Position numbers and translations under genes: made by a program. The notes below the pieces were generated by a model. The model made no database searches. It had not been told where the DNA came from and saw nothing but the letters and a program-made list of their open reading frames with translations. 64,000 nucleotides of DNA from Daucus carota subsp. sativus (Eukaryota; Streptophyta; Magnoliopsida; Apiales; Apiaceae), in NCBI RefSeq assembly GCF_001625215.2, contig NC_030381.2:38872689-38936688 (forward strand), in the 5' to 3' direction. Of this stretch, positions 51,331 through 61,712 are shown one piece after another. The number at the start of each line of letters is the position of its first letter. Position 1 is the first letter of the stretch.

Positions 51331-52024
51331 CTGCTAGTTGCAGAGGAGCCCTTCTATTCTACAAGCCTCGTTTCGCTTCACCAAGAGTGTATTAACCAAT
51401 CAGATCTTTCCTGTACCGGTAATCTTCGCATCTTTAAACTCGTTTGCTTTCATGTATTTTCGTGTGTATGCGTGTATGTATATATATATTCTTGATTGGG
51501 TTTTTTTTGAACTGTATAAGTCTGTGGAATTATTAGATAGATTTGAGCTAATATACTGTGACCAATTTGGTTTTAATGTTGTTATAAGATGAATTGATTC
51601 GATTAAGCTGAGCAAGTTATGATCTTGGTGGTATTAGCTTCAATACTTTTTGATAATTTGAAGAATGTCAAATATAAGCAGTTTGAATATGTATAAAGTT
51701 GGGTGATAATTATGACCTTGATATTGAGTTAATAGTGTTACAGACTTACAGTGCATTATGTTTGTCTTTTGCCCGAAAGATAGAATTTTTGTGATAATGT
51801 AAATCATTCTTCTATAATTGTTTTTCCTTGGAGTTTTTTGACAGTCAGTTTGTTTAAGGTTTTGCCGTTTTGTTGATCTAAATTATTATGCAATTAAGAG
51901 TTTAGTAAGTTGTGGTAAAGCTAGTTGTATGTGTAATGCATATGGGTTTTTTGGTAGCAGGTACCGTCAAATTTGGACCCCTTGCGTTTTTCCTGTAACT
52001 TGGTAGTTACTAGAAAGCCTAAGA
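51331..52024 (+). promoter_or_regulatory. MED28 leader with leader intron
   Basis: A leader exon ending at 51418 (TACCG|GTAATC) and an intron to 51960 (TAGCAG) are inferred from splice-like borders. The second leader exon, 51961-52024, runs into the ATG. Confidence 0.45.
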
Positions 52025-54614
52025 ATGGCTGATCGACAGCTATTGGATCAACAGCCACCTGCTGATGCACAGATGCAGTCTCCTCTGCCAGGAGAGGATA
52101 TGATTGCTTGTGTGATGGCTCTCGAGGCTGCTTTGCTTCCATGCTTGCCAGCAAGAGAGCTTCAAGCGATTGACCGTTCGCCCCACCCTTCACATCAGAG
52201 TGAGTGTCTATTTGTTTTGTACATATTCTAATTCATGCTTCCATGGAGACAAAAGCACAATACTTAGTTCTGTTCACTTCTCAATGTGTGACTTCTTTAG
52301 TTATCATTCCTCCATTTTGTTTCTAAATTTCATGACCTTTCCACTAATTTATGTAGTGCGCACATTTTATCAATCGCGAGGCATTTCAATGTATCATCTT
52401 ATTTAATTTTTCTTTATTTCAAGTTTGGAAATTCTGATCCATGAGAAATGTTTTTGGTAACCAAGAATAATGAATCAACAGATCTCACTTGATTGATTAT
52501 TGTGTAACTGTATATCAAAGTGTTAGAAGTATGTCTTTCCCAACTATGCAGGCAACTGACTGAAAACTTTATTTGTTATCATTCCAAGTACAGGTGAATA
52601 AGTATCAAACTAAAGCATAAGAAAACACAACCTAAATTAGTGATATCTAATACTCCCTCCATCTCATTTCTTGTTTGCAAATTTTACATATATTAAGAAA
52701 CATTAAATATGATGTCTTGTTCTCATTTTTATCATCATAATAACATTAATTACACAAGAATATAGCCAAGTGTTCACCCATTTTTTAAAATTTTATAGTC
52801 ATTTGCATGACAATTTTTAAATGTTGTGTGAGCTAATGATAATAGTCAACCTAGAAACTAGTATAAAATTTGTATTGGGTAAAGAAGAGGAAGAGGACAA
52901 GTATTGTGCGATTTTATTTTTTTTTTGACAAAAGAAGACTATTAAAATGAGATGGAGGGAGTATTAAATAGTAAGGATTTTCTTATTGACTATACTAGTA
53001 AGAAAGATGACTTTAAAAGCAGTTTGTAATTTTGTTCCTACAGGCTCTCGATATTTTCTAGAAATCTGAACTTTGAAAGACTTTCAGCTAAGATGATGTA
53101 TTACACAAGAGACTAATGTTGTTTGGTTGGGGTGAATGAATTTTGAAGGAATGGAATGAAATTTGAACTATACTATAAACAATTATTCAGATGTTTCGTT
53201 CCTCCCCCCATACACTTACACCTTATATACCAGAAGTCACACCCCCAATTTGAGAAGGAATACACCATTCTCTCATATACCCAATTTCTTCTCAAATCTC
53301 ATCATTACAATTTCGCACTCATTCACTTTTTTACGAAAATTCCCCTCCTACCTCTAGTAGTTTCTTTTATTTCTACTCATTCTACTCCATTCTCCCCAAC
53401 CAAACACAACATAAGGGATTGATTTTTTTAATACATCATTAATTGGGCCAAGGGAGCTTACGAGCTCGCCTCCAATTCCAAACAGTAGAAGCCAACTCGC
53501 TGAAGTTGAGAAAGACCAAAAACAGAACTATCTGTAGTATAGTATCACTATTTACTGTTCTCTCATAGTTAATAAGAATCAGCTAAATTAATATGTTTCT
53601 CTGTACAGTGTACCCCACTACCAGTATGAACCAAAAGAAAAGCCGGTACCAGATTACAATTTACAGGTGTATTAGTAATGCTAGCATCTGTTTCGACCTT
53701 TGATGGTTTGAGCGGATCTTATATTTGTGAGGATCCTAAGCCCTGTTATAAGTTAGTTCTGTGAGAACCATTGTTGTTGTGCAGTAAGAATGCATTTTTC
53801 TCATGTCATGTGTTCCATATCATTTTTTTTAAAATTGCAACGAGCTTTATTATTGAGTACTATAGTATGTCATAACGAAATCAAGAAAAAAAACCCAATG
53901 ATGCTTACATTATGTTGAACCTGCTGTAGAAACACCGAGGGTAATCATTTACAAAATTACGCAAGCCACAAGTTTGAAGTTTTCAGTCAAATTCAGAACC
54001 TGTCAAAGATTACTAAATTGAGAATTTAAAGCGATCCTATGTATTGTGGTTTAAATGATTGTTAATATGCATGCTGCAACTGGTGTTGTTTCTTAATTAC
54101 ATAAGTACCTGCATGATTTCTAGTTTAATTATGTTGTCAATCGTATTTTTATTTGTACTATGTTCAGACTGGAAAAATCCACTTCTGCCTTTTCTAAATG
54201 AACTAAGAAGGTCGCTATACTTTTTTAAAATTTCAAGTTGAACATTTTTTAATTTGCAATGTTTTATTAGTTGATGTGGAGAGACATGCCAGAGACTTTA
54301 TGGAGGCTGCAAAGAAGCTCCAGCTTTATTTCATAGGTCTGCAGCGGGAGGATCAACCAACCAACGCCGAACTGCTCAAGAAGGTATTTATGGTCAATTT
54401 GTGATGTATGTATTGAATCTCATTCTGGATATCTTTTGTGAAACCAGAGTTTGATTCATTGGTTGTTGGCGTTTGATAGGATATTGCTGTGATGGAAGAA
54501 GAGCTGAAAACGAAGAATGAGCTTATCAAGAAGCAAGAAAAACTGATTCAAGGATGGAGGAAGGAATTACAAGACCAGTTAGAAAAGCACAAAGTTGAGT
54601 TAGAGAGGGTATGA
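52025..54614 (+). CDS. MED28: Mediator complex subunit MED28
   Basis: Head-module subunit of the Mediator complex linking transcription factors to RNA polymerase II. Coding exons 52025-52199, 54271-54383 and 54480-54614, GT-AG, give 140 residues, the usual plant length. After a Gln/Pro-rich start (MADRQLLDQQPPADAQMQS) comes the conserved block MIACVMALEAALLPCLPARE and LQAIDRSPHPSHQ; exon 2 gives IDVERHARDFMEAAKKLQLY and FIGLQREDQPTNAELLKK; the last exon is a Lys/Glu coiled coil ending in QLEKHKVELERV. The Ile codon is split across the first intron. That intron, 2.07 kb, contains a Stowaway (52653-52961) and a Tourist-like MITE (53117-53411). Confidence 0.95.
52653..52961. mobile_element. Stowaway MITE in MED28 intron
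   Basis: 309 bp with ends CTCCCTCCATCTCATTTCTT and ..AAAATGAGATGGAGGGAG, flanked by TA (52651-52652, 52962-52963). Confidence 0.85.
53117..53411. mobile_element. Tourist-like MITE in MED28 intron
   Basis: Inverted ends TGTTGTTTGGTTGGGG and CCCCAACCAAACACAACA, with a TAA target duplication (53114-53116, 53412-53414), as in PIF/Harbinger elements. 295 bp, no coding. Confidence 0.75.
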
Positions 54615-55239
54615 TTTTAATTGGTTAGAAGAGACATGAGATATGTGTTTGGAGTGTTGGACGCACAGTCGCACACCATCTATGTAAACTGTTCTCCTGT
54701 TAGAGATCCTTGAGAGTCGGAAATTAATTAGAAAACCATAACTGTGTAATAATTTTGCAGTAAATTATGATTATAGGAGTAAAAATCTATCCTTGTCAGT
54801 CCCAAGCACTACTAGTCAAGCATGAAAATAATTTTATATATTCATGATTTGTAATTATAATTAGAGATCGCCTTCTAATATTTTTACTGTATGAAAATCT
54901 ATTTTTGTAAGCTGTCTATTCAACAAAAGAACTTCTGTAACCATCACAACATCTGATTTAATTTGTAGTAGCAAGTCAAGTCTGGCATTTCGATGAAAAT
55001 TAGCAAAGCTTGGAAATGCCAGTTTATGAACTAAAATATCAACTCAGCTAAATCCAGTGCTATAATTACAGTAATTCTGCAGAACTAACAATATTAAAGA
55101 AAGTCACAAACCATTACATCATCTACTTGGATTGATAAAAGACCATTTAAATGCCCCATAGCTCAAGTAAACACTTCCCTTCCCCGGGAACTCCCAAGAT
55201 TACTACAATTAATAAAACCACAGCTAAATAAACACCCTT
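54615..55239. other. Convergent 3' regions of MED28 and U2B''
   Basis: Holds the 3' UTRs of the two convergent genes. No other feature seen. Confidence 0.5.
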
Positions 55240-58200
55240 CTATTTCTTGGCGTAGGTGATCGACATTGGGTTCTCGGGCACTATCTTGAATCCTTGGAGT
55301 CCAATCATAGCTTGAGTTGACTGAGCCTCATTTTCATACTCAACAAATGCTATCCCTGGTCTGACTTCCACCATTCTGACTTCCTTAAACCCAGGATACT
55401 GGCAGAAAAGCATTTGAAGCATCATTGGAGTTGTCTGATGGGGAAGATTCTCGATAAACAAAATGCTATTTGGTGGAGCAGGAGCCTCAGGAACAGCAGA
55501 CTTAGCCATGTATGGTATCTGTGACAACTGCAACATAATAGAGAATTAATGACTGCATAGAAGAAATACAAAAACTTATCGCACCTTCATAGGTAATTTG
55601 TAAGTATATACATAATCATTTCATCGATATACGTATACTAACTAGCACCATGTATTTATAAAAAGAAACTAGCAACATGTAAGAGTCAGCTTTTGAATTA
55701 TTCAAAAGCATCCTAAAACAAATTACAAAGGGGTTTTATATCAGAGTGCCCACCATTCTCGCCAAAAACTATCAGGATAACTACCCCATTTCCACGGGGA
55801 CTCATTTTAAACATGACTATATATATCGCTACGTTAAATATTGAAAAATAATTAACTGAAAACTTAATAGAATCCTAATCAGCAGATGTGTGAGCCACAT
55901 GGATTACGAAAAAGAACTAGAACCGAAAATTACAAAGAAATATATAAAAAAAATTGTAGCAAACACATCATCAGTTTTTTTAAAAACTTTTTCATTAATA
56001 TTTTACAAGATTTAACAAAATGATATATATAGTGCTTATAGTGGCTTAAATGAGTCTCCGTGGAGATCAAGTAGTCACTTGATAGTTTTTGATGAGAATA
56101 GTGGGCACTTTAATATAATACCCAATTACAAAGTCCTAGATAACAGGTTGAGACAGATCCACAAATCTATGTTTCCCAAAAGATTTAAAGAAAAGCAGTA
56201 ATAGAACTAAATGATCTGCTAACCTGAGGAGCTGCACCATAAGCACCATTGTAAGCAGGATTCAATCCCATTGCAGCTTGATTTGCATCATGTTCTTTCC
56301 GCTTCTTTCCTATAGAAACAGTGAGATTATATTACTAATCCAAAATAATACACGAAAACAAAACATTAAAAAAGAGAATTGGATCCAAAACAAGTATGCC
56401 ATAAATTTTCTTATACCAACTGTCATTCTACATGCCAAAAACCAACACTTGTATATTCACGTAATATTGTGTCATAATTATGGAACAAGCAATGGCATAT
56501 TTGAAACAGTTTCACAAAATCCTTCTGCCTCCACTGAAAGGTTTACCCGACATTTCCATTTGAGAAGAGCCTAATGGACTTATATTTTTACAAAAAATGA
56601 TCATGATCATATTCATAATCATGTAAGAATACCAATCAGGCATTTCACTACTAGATTCACTAAAACTAGCTACCAGCTACTACCACTCATATACCTCTAG
56701 AATCTTTCAGGCTTCAGCAGATACAGATAAATCCACATTCTGTTAATTTAAAGGCCGAAGAATTACCATATACAAAAAAAAAAAAAAACCTTAGTGACTT
56801 AGTTTGACAAGAAACATCTAGAAATTAGAATACAATTAAAAAATATGTTACTCAAATTTATCGAGTTAAATGTACTTGCAGAGACAATTGTGACTCAAAT
56901 GTATTCGAATTTTTTACCCAAAAAAAGAAAAGAAAAGAAGCATTCAAATTGCTAAAAGATAGCGTTTAAAAACCTGTCCGAATCCCAAATCATGGATTTT
57001 TGTTTATTAGAATATTAACTAACATTTCATTCTCAGAGTATGTAATCAAAGTAGTAAACCTCAATACCAATGCCACACAATGACACAAGTTATAGAAAAC
57101 AATATAAAGACCAATAATGATCTACGTGACAAAACAGTTTCTAAATATGTAACTCAGCACTGTCTACATGCTAAGGCAATATATAGAGGACTTAAAGCCA
57201 TTAAAGAGGAGAACCAATAGACATCTTCTGGATGTCGAACCTTATTTTTCCCATGTTCAATAAGGTAATCCAGGTTCTAGATGACAGCTAGGTGTAACTT
57301 GCATTACTAGAAAAGTTCACGGTGCATTAATTAGTAAGTAGAAAACATTTCCCTGTGGGAATCTGGTTCTATTTCACAACTCATAGGATTCTCAGACACC
57401 AGATTGATATTTCTTTGGAATACCAAATGGTTTCCCTATAGCTGCTTCATATGTTTGGCTCTACCTCATCTGTAAACTTTTAAATTGAGCTTATAACACA
57501 AGCATTTTTTCCCTGAACTATTAAATTTATTTAACATTACAGAGGCTGATTACCTTTATTTCGAAATACGCTTAGTAATATTCTAAAATAAATTTTTAGA
57601 TACTGCCCAGCCAACAAACTCTTCCTTACTGTAGAAAATGGTCACTTCTACATTTACGTGTGTTACCAAAGAAAACATTCCAGTACCGGATTCTGCTATT
57701 TGCAGAATAGTTATGGCCCAAGCATATTTCAATTTGTCAAACTAGTCGTTCGGACATAAACAAAAGCCATAAAGTGATCACTGCAAGCATAAAACACCTC
57801 AACAGCCCTTAAAAAGTAATATTAGAACCCCAAAAATTGAACTAGTATGAATCCACTTATACAACCATATCGACTTCAGGCACTCTGTATTTGATCATAA
57901 TATTGTCAGTAAACATTGATCTGTATTATTCCCCTAAAACTGTGAGGAACAAAAATTGTTACTCTTGAACAGCCAAGTTTCGTTTGTATAAATTTCTATT
58001 GCTATCACTAAAGATGACCATCTAATTAGCAACATCTGGCAACTTACTGTACTGTTAAGCTTAAATCATTCACAGGAAAAGATATTACCTTTCTCCTCGT
58101 GCCTCTTCTTTTTTTCACGTGGCACAAAAGTTCCATCCTTCTTAGCAATAATATCAGATTTCGTCCTTGCATATTGTATCCTCTGCCAGTTGATATATCA

Positions 58201-58557
58201 ATAATTAGCAAAAGTGTAGCCAGAAAAAGTAGTGAGAAAGCTATTTTCCTAGATATAACTAGAACATATAAACATATCATCTATCATAAACTCTACAACA
58301 GTAAGGGAACATAATCGCATGAAGTGCATTCTAGGGTTATGATTCTTAATATATTTTCTTAGTAGTAAACGATTTCTGTGGTTGGTTGAAAGAAATAAAT
58401 GAGGTCAAAAAAACTAAATCTAGTAATTTGTAGTCACAAGCACAATCTTAGTACCCTACAACATTGAACTTAACAAATTAAAATTAAAATGCATTTCCTC
58501 CTCCTACTCGTACCCTTCATAAACCCCATGAAAAATCTGCACATCATATTGTGTAAC

Positions 58558-58589
<32 letters not shown>

Positions 58590-59461
58590 CCGCTCCATCA
58601 TTCTTCTCCACTGATTCTTTTCACAATTGTATTCCATTCTGCCCAACCAATTGAGCCTTACATAGAGTTGTCAATACCTAGTCAGAGAATGAGGGTCAAG
58701 GAGATCTGGTCACAGATATGAGGGTCAAGGGGATTATTATGTTTAAAAGAAAATACTTCCTGATAGTTTATATAACACTCCAATCCCTTCACCGCATACT
58801 ATAGCACTAAAATATCCATACACTGGCTGGCCAAATATCTAGAAGAGTCACTTTTATGTAATCTATGTAATCCAGGAAGACTAAAACATAATATCTTAGT
58901 ATAAAACTTACTTAAGCGTGTGAGCGTGAGTACACATCTCATACATGTATCTACGCAATAACCAGCCAGAAAAGATCATACAACTAACTAAACATTCAAA
59001 CAATAAATTCAATTCAAAAAATCGAAGACAATATTTCTAAATTCCTATACATATTTATATATCAAACCATCGGCTTATCGTGGAAGGGGAAATTCTGCAT
59101 CTTCTGAATGGCTCGAGAAGCCGACGAAGCATCTTCGAAAACAACCCAAGCTTGGCCCTTATGTTTTAGGGTTTTGAAAGCTAGAATCTCCAGTATATTC
59201 CCAAATTGACTGAATATAGCGTGCAGTGATTTCTTCAACTCTGTAAAAAACACATCAAGATTCAACTTAAACGCATCGAGATTCAATTTTTCAAACCTTA
59301 CTACACACACATTGCAAATATACATAACATAATTACACAAATAAATGAAATTAAGCGAAAAAGTCGTGAGTAGTACCGTCAAGTTTGATTTTTTCGTTGA
59401 TATTGTTGATGTAAATTGTATTGTTGACGGGAACTTCGCTGCCTACATTCATCTCCGCCAT
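55240..59461 (-). CDS. U2B'': U2 small nuclear ribonucleoprotein B''
   Basis: Spliceosomal U2 snRNP protein that binds stem-loop IV of U2 snRNA with U2A'. Coding exons (minus): 59377-59461, 59068-59240, 58089-58182, 56224-56309, 55240-55527, GT-AG throughout, give 241 residues (about 232 in Arabidopsis). RRM1 has RNP2 TIYINNI and RNP1 KGQAWVVF, with the following [19 protein letters not shown] typical of the U1A/U2B'' family. The linker is basic ([18 protein letters not shown]). RRM2 has [20 protein letters not shown] and [20 protein letters not shown], ending SITYAKK. The U1A protein is the near relative; the short linker favours U2B''. Introns 2 and 3 are 0.9 and 1.8 kb; intron 2 carries a 30-base C run. 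Confidence 0.95.
58559..58588. repeat. (C)30 homopolymer in U2B'' intron
   Basis: Thirty Cs on the + strand, a G run in the U2B'' pre-mRNA. Flanks (CTCATTC-like and TTCCATTCTGCCCAACCAA) resemble part of the Tourist-like family at 53117-53411, so the tract may have grown inside a degenerate copy. Confidence 0.85.
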
Positions 59462-60320
59462 TGTTTCACAAGCTTTCTTTTGTTTTTGTCAAAATTGAAA
59501 GACCTGAAAGATTAACTGAGTGAGTTTTATTTTGGGGGTTTTGGGTTGTTTTATGGGCCGAGATTTGTGGCCAGACAAGTTGAAATAAGCCCATGGCTAT
59601 AAAAGTACAAGTATTTTGAGTTTTTGACAGTAGAGATGCCCGATCCACTGGATTATGTCAATAATTTTGTCAACTTTGCCGATTAGAATGTATTTTAATC
59701 TCCCTAATTCTCTTGTAATGTATAATTTTATAACTTACTTTTAACTTCTTTGTTTTTAAATAAAATTTTAAATATCATATTTTAAAATTATATTTTATAA
59801 TAATTTTAAAATAAGTATCTAGTTCTCTATCTCAAGTACTTCGTTTGCTATATAAAGTGTATAATTCTCACAGAGTATAATTTACAGAAGAGTGCAAAGA
59901 AGGGAGTAATTAATAATTTTAAAATAAATATCTAGTTCTCCATAAGTACTTGGTTTGCTATATAAAGTACCATGTCTCAGATTTCGTCACTAGAGTTCAC
60001 AAATTGTTATGTACTATTCTCGAACTTTATCGCCTGGCTGAAAGTCCGGATCGTATCAATCCCCTGCAAGCTGCAATTATACCATTCACTCATCAGTTAT
60101 GATCAGTTTTTGAGACGTGCTTAATATTTATACACATTACACATTCATATGCCTAAATCGACCTTTATACACTGACAGGCCAGACTTAAAGTCTAGTAAG
60201 AGCCACATCTTTAATTCATATACAGAGCTATTTCAGAACGAAAATCTATAAAAATTTATTGAATTTTTAATCAATTATACATTAAATGATAAATGAAGTG
60301 GAGTACTGCAAATAGAGCTC
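59462..60320. other. U2B'' promoter and transporter 3' flank
   Basis: Next to U2B'' there are site II-like TGGGCC at about 59552 and GCCCATGG at about 59590. 59740-59970 has a diverged direct repeat (TAATTTTAAAATAAxTATCTAG and GGTTTGCTATATAAAGT). Then comes the 3' flank of the molybdate transporter. No gene seen. Confidence 0.5.
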
Positions 60321-61712
60321 TTAAACATCAGGACTATCTTTAGTTGATACAGAACCAGAGCTCCCCATGATCTTAGAACAATCCATCTCCCTCAACTTGA
60401 GCAACAAAAACAAGACAATCCCACATCCAAATCCCAATGCAGCACTAGACCCTGTCATAGACACAGCAGCACACACCAACATCACAAAAGACTCTTCCTT
60501 TGTGTTCATATCTCTTGATGCCATTGCTAACTCTATCCCAGCAAACAACAATAACACTCCCAATATCCCAATTGGGAACTCTCCTAATATCCTCACAAAT
60601 GAATTCCCAAATACCAGTCCTAATATCAATTTTCCGAGGCCTAGAAACACGACAGAGGCGCCACTACGAGCACCAAATCGATACTGACCAGCTAGGCCTC
60701 CTGCACCGTGGCACACTGGCATTGCACCGAACCAGCAACCAACTAAATTCATAAGTCCAACACTGACTGAGACTTTCGCCACTGAAGCTTCGCGGTCAGG
60801 GAACATATCACCGGACAATTTACAAACAGCAATCACCGAATTTAGTATAGATAATGGAATTTGAGGGATCGCGGCTTTGAAAAATCCGATTTTCCAGTCA
60901 TCCCATGTGATTGTCAGAACATGAAACTTGGATGGACCAAATTTTAAATCTTTAATGATTGAAGGGTCTCTGACAAAACACAAAAATAACCCAATTAGGA
61001 AGACAATCAGAGCAGCTGGAATAGCTGACAATAATTTCAATCTGCGTCTCCTAAAACGATCTGATGAACTCACGGTTTCTCCCGGATGGATAGGTTGCCC
61101 TAATTCACCCGACCCTGTTGACAAAACAAGAAAGCACAGACATGATATCGCTAAAATCAGACCATCAAGACCCAACCAAGAACGAGCCCCTCCAGATTTG
61201 TTAGCAGCAAAGTCTTGATCATAACGGATATACTTAACAGCAGAGAACGCAAAATTGAGTCCTTGCGAAAGCTGCACACCACGGACGACAGGGAGAGGGA
61301 TGTACTTATAGAGCACAGACATGAGTCCCGTGGAGCCGAGGAACAGAAGGGTGACAGCTGTGCAGATACCACCAGTGGCGATCTGCGGTAGAGTCAGGGA
61401 GTCTGAAAGCGCGACAGAGGCAATAGACTTCATGGGCTGGACAGGCATGGGGATGGAAAACAGGAGGCCAGTGGAAATGTTGTAGAGGGCAGTGAAGATG
61501 AGAGTGGTGGAGAGGTCAAGGTGGGAAACAAGAGTGAGAGCTAGGACGATCGGGATATACGTGCCTAAGTCGCCTACAGAGCCACTGATCTCCGAGGAGA
61601 GGCTTGTTTTGAGGCGGAGGGGATTGGTAAGGTGGTGGTACCATCTTCGGGGCTCGTTGTCAGGAAGCAAAGGCGCGGTGATTCTTGGGGATTCTTCTTC
61701 CATGGTTTTCAC
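60321..61712 (-). CDS. MOT2: Molybdate transporter, MOT1/SULTR5 family (MOT2-like)
   Basis: Membrane carrier of the sulfate-transporter-like MOT family that moves molybdate, needed for molybdenum cofactor enzymes such as nitrate reductase. One intronless frame of 463 residues, the family length. It begins MKTMEEESPRITAPLLPDNE (Met4 is an alternative start), then has the family marks ISGSVGDLGTYIPIVLALTL, IFTALYNISTGLLFSIPM, PVQPMKSIASVALSDS and PLPVVRGVQLSQGLNFAFSA, about ten hydrophobic spans, and the second-half mark CHGAGGLAGQYRFGARSG. There is no STAS domain at the C-terminus, as is known for this family. The SxEISGSVGDLGT start, LDLSTTLIF and the LL in the N-tail fit the vacuolar MOT2 branch better than MOT1, but this was judged from memory of the family. 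Confidence 0.9.
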   Translation of the reverse strand: MKTMEEESPRITAPLLPDNEPRRWYHHLTNPLRLKTSLSSEISGSVGDLGTYIPIVLALTLVSHLDLSTTLIFTALYNISTGLLFSIPMPVQPMKSIASVALSDSLTLPQIATGGICTAVTLLFLGSTGLMSVLYKYIPLPVVRGVQLSQGLNFAFSAVKYIRYDQDFAANKSGGARSWLGLDGLILAISCLCFLVLSTGSGELGQPIHPGETVSSSDRFRRRRLKLLSAIPAALIVFLIGLFLCFVRDPSIIKDLKFGPSKFHVLTITWDDWKIGFFKAAIPQIPLSILNSVIAVCKLSGDMFPDREASVAKVSVSVGLMNLVGCWFGAMPVCHGAGGLAGQYRFGARSGASVVFLGLGKLILGLVFGNSFVRILGEFPIGILGVLLLFAGIELAMASRDMNTKEESFVMLVCAAVSMTGSSAALGFGCGIVLFLLLKLREMDCSKIMGSSGSVSTKDSPDV

